64,000 bases of DNA from Elephas maximus indicus (Eukaryota; Chordata; Mammalia; Proboscidea; Elephantidae): assembly GCF_024166365.1 (NCBI RefSeq), contig NC_064820.1, positions 146,278,001 through 146,342,000 on the forward strand, given 5' to 3'. Position 1 is the stretch's first letter. Each line of letters opens with the position of its first letter. Shown here piece after piece: positions 24,481-35,507 of this stretch. The translations under genes and the position numbers were made by a program. The notes under the pieces are model-generated. The model made no database searches. It was not told where the DNA came from and saw nothing but the letters and a program-made list of their open reading frames with translations.

Positions 24481-24924
24481 CGAAACCCCAACATGTCCGT
24501 CAGTCTGTAGTACTGTGGGGGCTTTCGTGTTGCTGTGATGCTGGAAGCTATGCCACCAGTATTCAGATACCATAGAACAGGTTTCAGCTGAGCTTCCAGA
24601 CTAAGACAGACTAGGAATAAGGATCCAGCAGTCTACTTCTGAAAAGAATTAGCCAGTGAAAACCTTATAAATAGCAGCAGAACACTGAATGATATAGTGC
24701 CAGAAGATGACCCCCCCAGGTTGGAAGACACTCAAAAGATGACTGGGGAAGAGATGACTCCTCAAAGTAGCGTTGACCTCAATAACATGGACAGAGTAAA
24801 GCTTTCGGGACCTTCATTTACTGATGTGGCATGACTCAAAATGTGAACAGCTGCAAACATCCATTAATAATCGGAACCTGAAATGTACAAAGTATGAATC
24901 TAGGAAAATTGGAAATGGTCAAAA

Positions 24925-25560
24925 ATGGAACGCATAAACATCGATATCCTAGGCATTAGTGAGCTGAAATGGACAGGTATTGGCCATTTTGAATCAGACA
25001 ATCATATAGTCTACTATGCTGGGAATGACAACTTGAAGAGGAATGGTGTTGCATTCATAGTCAAAAAGAACATTTCAAGATCTATCCTGAAGTACAACGC
25101 TGTCAGTGATAAGATAATATCCATACGCCTACAAGGAAGACCAGATAATACGACCATTATTCACATTTACACACCAACCACTAAGGCCGAAGATGAAGAA
25201 ATTGAAGATTTTTATCAGCTTCTGCAGCCTGAAATTGATCAAACATGCAATCATGACGCGCTGATAATTACTGATGATTGGAATGCAAAAGTTGGAAACA
25301 AAGAAGGATCGGTAGCTGGAAAATATGGCCTTGGTAATAAAAACAATGCTGGAGATCAAATGATAGAATTTTGCAGATCAACGACTTCTTCATTGCAAAT
25401 GCCTTTTTTCACCAACATAAACAGCAACTATACATGTAGACCTCGCCACATGGAATACACAGGAATCAAATCAACTGCATCTGTGGAGGAGACAATGGAG
25501 AAGTTCATTGTCATCAGTCAGAACAAGGCCAGGGCCAACTGTGGAATAAACCATCAATAG
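24925..25560 (+). pseudogene. RTE copy D endonuclease domain, inactivated
   Basis: A 211-residue open frame of the apurinic-endonuclease-like domain that nicks target DNA. Visible motifs: ISELKW near residue 12, with the catalytic-type Glu; IITDDWNAKVG near residue 112, where related copies read IITGDWNAKVG (see 51040). At the end the text reads GINHQ near residue 207, where copy E reads GSDHQ. The Asp of the SDH-type motif is therefore Asn here. A TAG at 25558-25560 ends it. The true start lies upstream of the first Met in the frame. Confidence 0.8.
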
Positions 25561-25915
25561 CTCATATGCAAGTTCAAGTTGAAGCTGAAGAAAATCAGAG
25601 CAAGTCCACAAGACCCAAAGTACGACCTTGAATATATCCCACCTGAATTTAGAGACCATCTCACGAATAGATTTGATGCTTTGAACACTAATGACTGAAG
25701 ACCAGACGAGTTGTGGAATGACATCAAGGACATCATACATGAAGAAAGCAAGAGGTCATTGAAAACAGAGAAAAGACCAAGATGGATGTCAGAGCAGACT
25801 CTGAAACTTGCTCTTGAACATCAAGCAGCTAAAGCAAAAGGAAGAAATGATGAAGTAAAACAATTGAACAGAAGACTTCAAAGGGCAGCTCGAGAAGACA
25901 AAGTATTATAATGAC

Positions 25916-27280
25916 ATGTGCAAAGAGCTGGAGATAGAAAATCAAAAGGGAAGAACATGCTTGGCGTTTCTCAAGCTGAAAGAACTGAAGAAAAAATTCA
26001 AGCCTCGAGTTGTAACAGTGAAGGATTCTATGGGGAAAATATTAAATGAAGTGGGAAGCAGCAAGAGAAGATGGAAGGAATACACAGAATCATTATACCA
26101 AAAAGAATTAGTTGATATTCAACCGTTTCAAGAGGAAGCATATGATCAGGAACCAATGGTACTGATGGAAGAAGTCCAAGCTGCACTGAAGGCATTGGTG
26201 AAGAACACGTCTCAAGGAACTGACGGAATAACAATTGAGATGTTTCAACAAATGGATGCAGCACTGGAAGCTCTCACTTGTCTATGCCAAGAAATTTGGA
26301 AGACAGCTCCCTCACTAACTGACTGGAAGAGATCCATATTTATGGCTAGTCCCAAGAAAGGTGATCCAACTGAATGTGGAAATTATCAAACAATATCGTT
26401 AATATCACACACAAGCAAAATTTTGCTGAAGACCATTCAAAAGTGGGAGCCACACTATATCAACAGGGAACTGCCAGAAATTCAGCCCATATTCAGAAGA
26501 GATATCATTGTTGATATCAGATGGTTCCTGGCTGGAAGCAGAGAATACCAGAAAGATGTTTACCTGTGTTTTATTGACTATGCAAAGGCATTCAGCTGTG
26601 TGCATCATAACAAATTATGGATAACATCGGAAAGAATGGGAATTCCAGAACACTTAATTGTGCTCACACAAAACCTGTACATAGACGCAGAAGCAGTTGC
26701 AGTTGTTCAGACAGAACAAGGGGATACTGATTGGTTTAAAGTCAGGAAAGGTGTGCATCAGGGTTGTATTCTTTCACCATACCTATTCAATCTGTATGCT
26801 GAGCAAATAATCCAAGAAGCTGGACTATATGAAGAAGAACGGGGCATCAGGATTGGAGAAAGACTCATCAACAACCTGCATTATGCAGATGACACAACCT
26901 TGCTTGCTGAAAGTGAAGAGGACTTGAAGCATTTACTGATGAAGATCAAAGACCGCAGCCTTCAGTATGGATTACACCTCAACAAAAAGAAAACAAAAAT
27001 CCTCACAACTGGACCAATAAGCAACATCATGATAAATGGAGAAAAGATTGAAGTTGTCAAGGATTTCATTTTACCTGGATCCACAATCAACACCCATGGA
27101 AGTAGCAGGCAAGAAATCAAAAGACGAATTGCATTGGGCAAATCTGCGGCAAAAGATCTCTTTAATGTGTTGAAAAGCAATGATGTCACCTTGAAGACTG
27201 AGGTGTGCCTGACCCAAGCCGGGGTATTTCCAATCGCATCATATGCATGTGAAAGCTGGACAATGAATAAAGAAGACTGA
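25916..27280 (+). pseudogene. RTE copy D reverse transcriptase domain, long open frame
   Basis: 454 residues, the longest open frame in the window. Order: linker (1-95), fingers region with DWKRSIFMASPKKGDP (near residue 135), motif A with FIDYAKAF (near residue 218, catalytic Asp kept, next Asp changed to Ser), GVHQGCILSPYLFNLY (near residue 280), and catalytic YADD at about residue 322 (nt 26882). The C-terminal part continues after the TGA at 27278-27280 in the same frame to 27640. The domain looks nearly intact, but the endonuclease frame and this frame are shifted. Confidence 0.85.
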
Positions 27281-27712
27281 AGAAGAGATGACGCCTTTGA
27301 ATTGTGGTGGTGTCAAAAAATATTGACTATACCACGGACTGCCAAAGGAACGAACAAATCTGTCTTGGAGGAAGTACAGTCAGAATGCTCCTTAGAAGCA
27401 AGGATGTTGAAACTGTGTCTTACATACTTTGGAAATGTTGTCAGGAGGGATCAGTCCCTGGAGAAGGACATCATGCTTGGTAAACCACAAGGTCAGCAGA
27501 AAAGAGGAAGACCCTCAATGAGATGGATTGACACAGTGGCTGCAACAATGGATTCAAGCATAACGATGATTGTGAGTATGGCGCAGGACCAGGCAGCGTT
27601 TCGTTCTGTGGTACACAGGTTTGCTATGAGTCTGAACTGACTCAATGGCACCTTACAACAACAACATCTAACACAAACTCCTATACCCCCTTAATTACCC
27701 TTGGCTTAATTT

Positions 27713-28000
27713 TTCTTTTTGTTTTTTTTATTGTACTTTAGATGAAGGTTTACAAACTAGTTTCTCATCAGTTAGTACACACATTGTTCTACGACACTGG
27801 TTAAAAACCCCAGGACATGTCAACACTCTCCCTTCTCAACCCTGGGTCCCCTATTACCAGCTTTCCTGTTCCATCCTGCCTTCCAGTCCCTGCCCCAGGG
27901 CTGGTGTGCCCCTTTAGTGTTGTTTTGTTCCATGAGCCTGTTCAGTCTTTGGCTGAAGGGTGAACCTCAGGAGCTGAAAGACTGTTCAGAGGCCATACTC
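27713..28000 (-). mobile_element. Truncated L1 3' UTR, antisense, with perfect 11-bp TSD
   Basis: The reverse complement matches the last 290 bases of the L1 3' UTR, with its tail at the left (T-rich 27713-27732). It is flanked by TGGCTTAATTT at 27702-27712 and 28001-28011. Confidence 0.85.
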
Positions 28001-28011
28001 TGGCTTAATTT

Positions 28012-28322
28012 CTGTAAGTACATGTTTCATCTTGTCAAACTCCCAAAGCAAGATTATACTACAGACAATGAAAGGGTATGAATGAATCAATAAATTCACT
28101 TACTTTTGCGCCAACAAGTAGAAGTAATTCTTTCTATCTCTAATACAAATGTACCGCTTTAATTAATTTATTTTCTTCTGAAGAGCTATGTCCCTAGGTC
28201 TGAGTTTATAAACCTTTAGATTTGCTTGAAAGTAGCTCTTACCATCCCCATCGCCACCCTGTTTTTTATTACTAAGACGTCTTAGCCTCCTTTTCCCTCA
28301 GCATTCCCCCTCTCTCCTCCCC
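28012..28322. other. Sequence left of the mitochondrial insertion, origin unclear
   Basis: There is no gene or known repeat. It directly precedes tRNA-Phe in mitochondrial order, so part could be control-region DNA, but I could not recognise conserved blocks. Confidence 0.3.
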
Positions 28323-28390
28323 TATTGTAGCTTACATACAAAGCACAGTACTGAAAACACCTAGATGAACCTCTCCTTCCTCCATAAACA
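28323..28390 (+). pseudogene. NUMT copy of tRNA-Phe
   Basis: TTGTAGCTTACATACAAAGC through the CCATAAACA 3' end matches the mammalian mitochondrial tRNA-Phe, with the TGAAAA anticodon loop (CTGAAAACACC, near 28350). The usual 5' GTTAA is degraded. Confidence 0.8.
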
Positions 28391-29331
28391 CAAAGGTTTA
28401 GAACAAGCCTTTTTATTAGTTTTTAGTAAGTTTACACATTCAAGTTTCTGCCTCCCAGTGAAAATGCCTTTTAAATCATTACTGATCGGAAGGAGCTGGT
28501 ATCAAGCACACACCAGTGACCAGTGTAGCTCATAAAGCCTTGCTCAACCGCGCTCCCACAGGATACAGCAGTAACAAAAATTTAGCTACTAATGAAAGTT
28601 ATACTAACGGAGGGTTGGTCAATTTCATGCCAGCCACCGCAATCATACCATTATCCCAAATTAATAAACACCACCGTAGAACATGTTTAGGAGTAAAATA
28701 AAATACAGGTGCATCATGCCTAAGGCATAAAAAGCCAAAGATTAGATAAAAATAACCTATGGAAGTGACTTTAATAACTCTGAACACACAATAGCTAAGG
28801 CACAAAATGGGACTAGATATCCCACTATGCTTAGCCTAGAGCCTTAAGAACTATTAACAAAGCTATTCGCCAGCAAAAGCTTAAAACTCAAAGGACTTCC
28901 TGGTGCTTTATATCCATCTAGAGGAGCCTGTCCCATAGTCAATAAACCCCAACAAACCTCACCGCCACTTGCTAATTCAGTCTATATACTGCCATCTTCA
29001 GCAAACCCTTAAAAGGCATTAAAGTAAGCTCAATAATTGCCATTAAAAAAATTAAGTCAAGGTGTAGCCTATGTGGTGGTTTAAGACGGGCTATATTTTC
29101 CAGTCAAGAAAATATTTAACAAACGTCATTATGAAATGAGTGACTGTGAAGGGAGATTTAGCAGTAAATTAAGAATAGAGAGTTTCATTAAATCAAGCCA
29201 TGAAGCTCACACACATCGCCCAACACCCTCCTCAAATATTTTTAACTGTATAATCATATTTAAATTTAATCAGATATGAGAAGCGACAACTGATAACAAG
29301 GTAAGCATACTGGAAAGTGTCCTTGGATAAC
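28391..29331 (+). pseudogene. NUMT copy of 12S rRNA
   Basis: Recognisable blocks in order: AAAATGCCTTTTAAATCATT at 28460, GCCAGCCACCGC at 28629, GATTAGATA at 28741, TGGCGGTGTTTTA-type region degraded, ACACATCGCCC at 29212, and AACAAGGTAAGCATACTGG at 29295 near the 3' end. Confidence 0.9.
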
Positions 29332-29401
29332 TCAAAGTGTAGCTTAATATAAAGCACCTGGTCTACCCCAGAAGATTTCATTTTTAACACTGACCACTTT
29401 G
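29332..29401 (+). pseudogene. NUMT copy of tRNA-Val
   Basis: CAAAGTGTAGCTTAA to ACCACTTTGA, with the anticodon region GGTCTACCCC. It lies between 12S and 16S as in mammals. Confidence 0.85.
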
Positions 29402-29484
29402 AACTAAACCTAGCCCCACCAACCTATATTCAACTAACATAATAATCTAAATCAAAACATTTAATCACTGCTGAAAGTATAAAA

Positions 29485-29646
29485 CAAAAATCAAACCCGT
29501 TGCCATCGAGTCAATTCCGACTCATAGCGACCCTATAGGACAGAGTAGAGCTGCCCCCATAAAATTTCCAAGGAGTGCCTGGTGGATTCAAACTGCCGAC
29601 ATTTTGGTTAGCCGTATCTCTTAACCACTACGCCGCCAGGGGTTCC
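29485..29646 (-). repeat. AfroSINE-type SINE inside the NUMT 16S
   Basis: A full SINE, reverse orientation. The flanking repeats AGTATAAAA (29476-29484) and AGTAAAATA (29647-29655) are imperfect. The mtDNA text continues across it. Confidence 0.88.
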
Positions 29647-30875
29647 AGTAAAATATAGGAGATAGAAATTCAGCTCTGGGGCTACAGAGATAGTACTGCA
29701 AGCGAAGGATGAAAGATAAGTTCACAGTACAAAATAGCAGATTAACTCTCACACCTTTCGCATACTGAATTAACTAGAATAGTCTGGCATAGCGAACTGC
29801 AGCCAGAGACCCTGAAATCAGACGAACTACCTACAGGCAGTCTCCAGGACTAACTCATCTATGTAGCAAAACAATGAGAAGACCCTTAGGCACAGGTGAA
29901 AAGCCAACCAAGCCTGGTGGTAGCTGGCTGTCCAGGATAGAATTTTAGTTCTACCTAAAATTTATTAAGAGAGATAATAATCCTCACGTAAATTTTAGAG
30001 TTATTCAAAAGAGGTACAGCTGTTTTGACACAGGACACAACCTTAACTAGAGAGTATGTTTCACTTCATAGTTGGCCTAAAGTCAGCCATCAAGTAAGAA
30101 AGTGTTAAAGCTCGACAACTGCACATTTTACAAATACCAAGAAAACTAACCATCTCCTAAGCACAGTACTGGACTAATCTACATAAAATGGAAGGAATAA
30201 TGTGAATATAAGTAACAAGAACTACTTCTCCCTGCATAAGTTTATATCAGAATGGATGCCCGCTGACAGTTAACAACCCAATAAACTAAATCCACAAATT
30301 AATACCTTATTCCATTTATTGTTATCCCAACACAAGTATGCTTAAAGGGAAAGATTAAAAGAAGCAAAAGGAATTCAGCAAGCACAGACCCACCGGTTTA
30401 CCAAAAACATCACCTCTAGCATTGTAAGTATTTGAGGCACTGCCTGCCAAGTGGCATGTGTGTAAGGGCCGGCCACAGTACTCTGACCATGCAAAGGTAG
30501 CATAATCATTTGGCCCTTAAATAGGGACTTGTATGAATGGCCACAGAGAGTCTAACTGCCTCTTAATCCTAATCAGTGAAATTGACTTCTCCGTAAAGAG
30601 GTGGGCTTACACCTATAAGACGAGAAGGCCCTATGGAGCTTAAATTAATTAATTCAACTATAATAACTCCTACAAGGCATAACTTATTATTCCAATGAAT
30701 TAACAATTTTGGTTGGGGTGACTTCTTTGGAGAATAACCTGCAAATGATTTTGTAATCTAGATTTAACTCATCAAAATTTACAAATCATTTATTGACCCA
30801 ATTTTGGATCAACGGAACAAATTACCCTAGGGTTAACAGTGCAATCCTATTTTGCAGTCCTTGTGCATAATAGGG

Positions 30876-31053
30876 AAGCCCTGGTAGCATAGTGGTTAAG
30901 AGCTAGGGCTGCTAACCAAAAGATTGGCAGTTTGAATCTGCCAGGTGCTCCTTGGAAGCCAAATGGGGCAGTTCTACTCTGTCCTATCCCCCCACTGCCA
31001 TCCTAGTCGGAATTGACTAGACAGCAACAGGTTTGGATTTTTTTTTTTTAATC
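30876..31053 (+). repeat. AfroSINE-type SINE, first of two at one target
   Basis: Flanked by CATAATAGGG at 30866-30875 and 31054-31063. It has the standard head and 3' end with a T-rich tail at 31039-31050. Confidence 0.9.
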
Positions 31054-31063
31054 CATAATAGGG

Positions 31064-31234
31064 AAGCCCTGGTAGGCAGTGGTTAAGTGCTACAGCCCCT
31101 AACCAAAAGGTCAGCAGTTCAAATCCACCTGGCACACCTTGGAAACTCTGTGGGGCAGTTCTACTCTGTTCTATAGGGTCATTGTGAGTCAGAATCGACT
31201 TGATGGCAATGGGTTTGGTTTTTGGCTTTTTATC
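31064..31234 (+). repeat. AfroSINE-type SINE, second at the same target
   Basis: It follows the first copy directly after CATAATAGGG at 31054-31063 and is followed by TGTAATAGGG (31235-31244), then mtDNA 16S resumes. Both SINEs lie on the same strand. Confidence 0.9.
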
Positions 31235-31499
31235 TGTAATAGGGTTTATTACCTCGATGTTGGATCAGGACATCCCAGTGAAGCAGCCACTATTAAATTT
31301 TCGTTTGTTCAATGATTAAGGTTCTACGTGATCTGAGTTCAGACCAGAGTAATCCGGGTCAGTTTCTATCTATAAACTATTTCTCCCAGTACGAAAGGAT
31401 AAGAGAAATAGGGCCTACTCTTATAGAGCGCCCTCAACTAAATTTATGAACTAGTCTTAATTTAAAAAAGTAAGTTTGCCCTACCCAAGATCAGGGCTT

Positions 31500-31573
31500 G
31501 TTAAGATAGCAGAGCCTGGTAATTGTGTAAAATTAAGCCTTTATAGCCAGAGGTTCAATCCCTCTTCTTAACA
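31500..31573 (+). pseudogene. NUMT copy of tRNA-Leu(UUR)
   Basis: GTTAAGATAGCAGAGCCTGG to CCCTCTTCTTAACA matches mitochondrial tRNA-Leu(UUR), between 16S and ND1. The acceptor stem GTTAAGA pairs with TCTTAAC. Confidence 0.9.
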
Positions 31574-32161
31574 GTGTTCTTAATCAACTTACTTTCACTA
31601 ATGGTACCTGTTCTCTTAGCAGTAGCCTTCCTTACCCTAATCAAACGAAAAGCATTAGGATACATGCAACTTGCAAAGGCCCTAATATTGTAGGACCATA
31701 TGGTCTTCTTCAACCTATTGCAGATGCAGTCAAACTTTTTATTAAAGAACCACTTCGACCCTTAACTTCTTCAAAACTAGTATTTACCATTGCCCCCATT
31801 CTAGCCCTGACCCTGAGTCCCACTCTAAATACCTTATCCACTAATTAACATAAACTGAGGAATACTATTTATCCTCACAATATCAAGTCTAGCTGTCTAT
31901 TCCATCTTACGATCAGGCTGAGCATCAAATTCCAAATACGCCTTAAGTGGAGCCCTGTGGGCAGTAGCCCAGACTATCTCCTATGATGTTTCACTAGCGA
32001 TTATTTTCCTCTCAGTAATGCTCATAAATGGGTCCTTTACATTAACTACTTGAACCACCACCCAAGAACACCTGTGACTTATTTTCTCTCTATGACCACC
32101 AGCAATAATATGATTTATCTCAACGCTAGCAGAAACTAACTGCGTCCTATTCGACCTAGCC
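31574..32161 (+). pseudogene. NUMT copy of ND1 (NADH dehydrogenase subunit 1), partial
   Basis: The 5' part of ND1, a membrane subunit of respiratory complex I in mitochondria. Early codons give a hydrophobic N-terminal segment with [18 protein letters not shown] near 31620. A stop and a frameshift interrupt it around 31690, and more follow near 31850. It ends near 32150 at the block before the conserved loop, so only about 0.6 kb of about 0.96 kb remains. TAGCC repeats (CTAGC units, 32153-32172) mark the junction with the next L1. It uses the vertebrate mitochondrial code and could not be translated as is in the nucleus. Confidence 0.9.
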
Positions 32162-32174
32162 TAGCCTAGCCTAG

Positions 32175-32682
32175 TGTATTTTTTGTTTTGTTTATATTTT
32201 TTTATTTATTTGTATTTTTTGCTTTGTTTGTATCATTTCTTTTTTTTTGTATTATTTTTTGTTTTATAGGCCTGTCTAATCTTTGTCTGAAGAGCGAGCT
32301 CCAGGAATGGTTTCAATGCTGGGTTAACAGAGCATCCAGTGGCCATAGTTTCAGGGGTTCCTCCAGCCTCTGTCAGATCATTAAGTCTGGTCTTTTTATG
32401 TGAATTTGAATATTCTGTTCTACATTTTTCTCCTGCTCAGTCCAGGACCTCTGTCATGTTCCCTGTCAGGGTGGTCATTGGTGGCAGCTGGGCACCATCT
32501 TCTGGTCTCAGGTTGGTGGAGTTTCTGGTTCATTTGGTCTTTTAGTTCTTTGGGCTGGTATTTTCCTTGTGTCTTTGGTTTTCTTCATTCTCCTTTGCTC
32601 TGAGTGGGATGGGATCAATAGATGTATCTTAGATAGCTGCTCACAAATTTTTAAGACCCCAGTTGCTACTCACCAGGCAATT
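32175..32682 (-). repeat. L1 3' UTR fragment, antisense
   Basis: It abuts the NUMT end. The reverse complement matches the L1 3' UTR from the block before the UTR midpoint to the A-rich 3' tail (T-rich 32178-32260). No TSD was established. Confidence 0.7.
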
Positions 32683-32687
32683 GTTTT

Positions 32688-32754
32688 TTAATAGTGCCTA
32701 CATCATAGGGCTCTTGTGAGAATTAAATTGGATAATCCATGTGAAGAACCTATT
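32688..32754 (+). repeat. MIR 3' fragment
   Basis: Text like ATAGTGCCTACATCATAGGG and GTGAGAATTAAATTGG matches the core and 3' part of MIR. It is interrupted by the SINE at 32755. Confidence 0.5.
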
Positions 32755-32957
32755 GTTGTTAGCTGCCATCAAGACAGTTCTGACTCAGGGAAACCCCATG
32801 TGTTACAGAGTAAAGCTGCTCTGTAGAGTTTTCTTGGCTGTAATGTCAAAGGAAGCAAATCACTAGGCCTATCTTATGCAGTACCAATGGGTGGGTTCAA
32901 ACCCCCAATCTTGAGGTTAGCAGTTGAACGCAAACCAATTACATCACCTAGGGACTT
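32755..32957 (-). repeat. SINE, longer AfroSINE-type, minus strand
   Basis: The reverse complement begins with TCCCTAGGTGATGTAATTGG and ends with the block shared with RTE 3' ends (TGACTC...CAACAATAGG-like). It belongs to a variant that differs from the short form in its middle (compare 49405-49599). Confidence 0.75.
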
Positions 32958-32959
32958 CT

Positions 32960-35494
32960 AGCTAGTGTTGAAGCACTCAGGACATGCCATATATAATGAT
33001 GATGATTGAAATGAAGATGAAGATGGTATTATCTGTTAAACCAGAGTTCAAAAATGACCCCAAATGATCGACCAGGTCAGGAATCAGGAAACATTTCCTC
33101 CTCAGTCACTTCACAGGCATTAAAAGGCGAATTCTCCAAACAACACTTTGTACAGTGAAGACCAGCTACGGAGCCAGGCCTGGGCCTGGGGAACAAGGGG
33201 CCTGGAATATGGGTACTGCTTTTGGACATGCAAACATTTTATGGTTTACAAACTTTCTGATTGATCTCCTCCCACTGCCTATCAGTAGGGAATGATTGGT
33301 GGTGGGGAGGACGGAGGAGGAATTAGCAGACTGTTATAAATTAGTATTTTCTTTTCTCAGGGGCCTAGAGAATACTAGAGGAATTTGGAGAAGCAGTAAA
33401 GATAACTCAGAGCTACTGGGAACATCTGCACCAAGGGCATCTCTGAAGCCAGGAGTTGGGCAGTACCACCAATTTTTAAATCCATCAGAGCTACAGTCGC
33501 AGATGTGGGCCCCAGGGTCTGGACTCCTTACGGAGGCTGATTGGAGAGATCTCCCAGCCTATCTCTGCTAGGGACCACACACAAAAAATTCCTCCTCCAG
33601 AAAAAAAAAAAAAATCAGCCTTTCAGGGTTCTTAGTAAACCTTGGTGTTGTAAAATACTCCGTAGAATCATATCTGGAAAGTTCTTGCCTGTTCCCCAAA
33701 CCAAGGAGACCACACCAGGAGGTGGGTCAACAGAAATTTTCCAGAGGGGGAGCCAGCTTATAACTCACTTTCAGCTGAGGTCCTTCACATGCAAGAGAGG
33801 TCAGAACTTGGCACTGACACATCCCACTCTTTCATTCCCTTCCTTCTGGAAATCACACCCCTGGCTAAAACTGGCTCCCCAAGCTGTGGGAAAGAAAGGG
33901 CTTTTTCATAGGCTTCTGGCTGAGAAGCTCTAGACATCCAAGGGATTTGCCTACTGAACCAACTGTCCCAAATGCCTGGCTTGTCTCTCAACAGTGGCAC
34001 CCAACAACTCATGTGCATAGCACATCGGGGGGTCAGCGCACCCTGATCCCTCCTTCCTACCAAATGGCTCTCTGGTTTGGGAATCATCTGTGTATCTTAG
34101 AGGAAGCAAGTTGCCAAGTGCCCTGCCATGAGATCAGCATTATTCACTGAGGCCAAAACCATTTTCTCCATGCCTACCCTTTGCCCTCAGTGAGTGGGTA
34201 GATCTGGGGTTTGAACATACAGAATAACTGATGGATGACCCTCAAGTGCCCCTGTCTTTTTTACCTAGGTGGGGAGGGTGATAGTTGTGCTTCCTTTTGC
34301 CCTCTCTCTCAGAGCCTTGAACTCACTGTCAAAGCCAGAAGAAGCATCTTTTCAGGATCCAGCAAAAACTACAAAACTTTGCTTTCCTGAAACCAAGTAC
34401 AGAAGGAGGATCCCCTTCATGGTATAGTCACACTACCCCCTGCTGGACAGAAGATAGCATGACAGCGAGGTCCTGCCATGCTCAGCATTTGTGAACACGT
34501 ACCAAGAGCCGGCACTAGAAAAAAAAAAAAAAAATCAAGAGCCTACTGTGGACAGAGTATTAGCCACCCAGTAAGCACTCAGTAAATGTCAGTTGTTTAG
34601 TTGCTTTGTTGTTGCCAGTATTGTCACACAGTAAATACCACAGGGGGCCCAAGAAAGAAAACAGCAGGGGTTGAGAGGGGTCAGGGAAGACCTCCTGGAG
34701 GAGAGAGGTCTGGAACCCACCTTAGAAGGTGAATGGGACTAAGAAAGGCAGAGGTGACAGGCGAAGGTGAGCCTGAGCTGAGCTAGGACATGTCAGGAGA
34801 GGCAGAGCCATGCTCTCTGCCCCTTGACTGCCTCAGCCTGTCTAGCTCAGAGAAAAGACAGCTTCTCAAAGTGAGCCGAGGTCTTGTCTGCATGTGGCCC
34901 AGGATCACCGGTAATGGCACCACCAATGTCCACAGAGTGCTCCCTCCAGCCTGGCCCCAATTGGCCCTGAACAAGCACGTGTGTATGTCAAGTTCTCTCA
35001 GCCCCACTTCCATTAGCTGATCCTCACAAGCCTGACCATTCCTGACCTGCAAACATTTGCTGATCAAAAAAAAAAAAAAAAAAAAATCAGATCCTGCTTA
35101 ATTTAAGCTGCAACCAACCAAAACCTCAAGCAAGTTAACATGACCTTACTGTTTTCATTTTGCATCAAGATAAGAAAATGCCAAGACAAGTAATTGTCAG
35201 AGTTAATAATTTAACAATGCTAGGCCTTGTAATTAAAAATAAACTGAAGGAGGCCACAAAGTGATTGTAATAATGTCTCAAGGGGCAGTTATACCAAAGC
35301 CTCCTCTCACTGTGTCAGACGATTGAAAAGGGAAGAATTCAACTCATTAGGGCTTAGAGTAGGATCTGCATCTCGAAAAGCCAGGCCCATCAGAAAACCT
35401 TGGATTCATTTGGCCAAAGCTAGCTCACATCCTCATATTTTTCCTATTTACTTTGGTTGTTTTATTTGCTTGTCCTTTGTTTTTAGCGTGAATC
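32960..35494. other. Repeat-poor stretch without a recognised gene
   Basis: There is no splice-flanked frame with a recognisable motif. A-runs lie at about 33600-33614, 34520-34534 and 35065-35086. A MIR-like 3' fragment lies at 34548-34600. Confidence 0.4.
35090..35460. other. AT-rich low-repeat block, possible conserved non-coding element
   Basis: A unique stretch with several homeodomain-like TAATTA/TTAAT cores (near 35195-35240), with no sign of repeats or an ORF. Its character is like that of conserved enhancers, but nothing proves this from one sequence. Confidence 0.2.
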
Positions 35495-35507
35495 AAAAGT
35501 GATTGCA

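Larger units (their letters stand above)
24494..27662 (+). mobile_element. RTE (BovB-like) LINE, copy D, full-length and best preserved
   Basis: It starts with the RTE 5' end (GTCCGTCAGTCTGTAGTAC) and ends in the conserved 3' block plus CAA units at 27657-27665, about 3.17 kb, the expected length for an RTE. It holds one ORF split by few lesions: endonuclease (24925-25560), then 25711-25911 in the same frame, then reverse transcriptase (25916-27280) one base out of frame, continuing open at 27302-27640. RTE elements make a single protein with endonuclease and reverse transcriptase. Here stops and a frameshift prevent this. Confidence 0.9.
29402..31499 (+). pseudogene. NUMT copy of 16S rRNA, split by three SINEs
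   Basis: It starts right after tRNA-Val (CTAAACCTAGCCCC). Conserved blocks include GACGAGAAGGCCCTATGGAGC at 30620, TTACCCTAGGGTTAACAG at 30821, ACCTCGATGTTGGATCAGGAC at 31252 and CCCAGTACGAAAGGA at 31384. SINE insertions lie at 29485-29646, 30876-31053 and 31064-31234. Confidence 0.93.
28323..32161 (+). pseudogene. Nuclear mitochondrial DNA insertion (NUMT), about 3.3 kb of mtDNA
   Basis: It follows vertebrate mitochondrial gene order without rearrangement: tRNA-Phe, 12S, tRNA-Val, 16S, tRNA-Leu(UUR) and the first part of ND1. Three SINEs interrupt it (29485-29646, 30876-31053, 31064-31234). ND1 is frameshifted and stopped. The presence of SINEs with their own duplications shows that it is nuclear DNA rather than a mitochondrial contig. 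Confidence 0.95.

Noticed and set aside
25916..27280. A domesticated reverse transcriptase gene
   Set aside because: It sits inside a full RTE copy with stops on both sides and no sign of selection visible from one sequence.
28323..28390. Functional tRNA gene
   Set aside because: It is a mitochondrial-type tRNA-Phe in NUMT context with a degraded 5' stem. It lacks nuclear tRNA promoter boxes.
32153..32172. Short CTAGC repeats as a telomere-like or recombination signal
   Set aside because: Only a few units at the NUMT edge. Simple slippage or junction filler is enough.
33541..33933. A 130-residue open frame as an exon
   Set aside because: No acceptor and donor pair that fits, and the lysine-rich start comes from a poly(A) run.
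35200..35230. HNF1-type site (GTTAATAATTTAAC)
   Set aside because: The spacing is one base off the usual palindrome, and AT-rich sequence gives such matches often.
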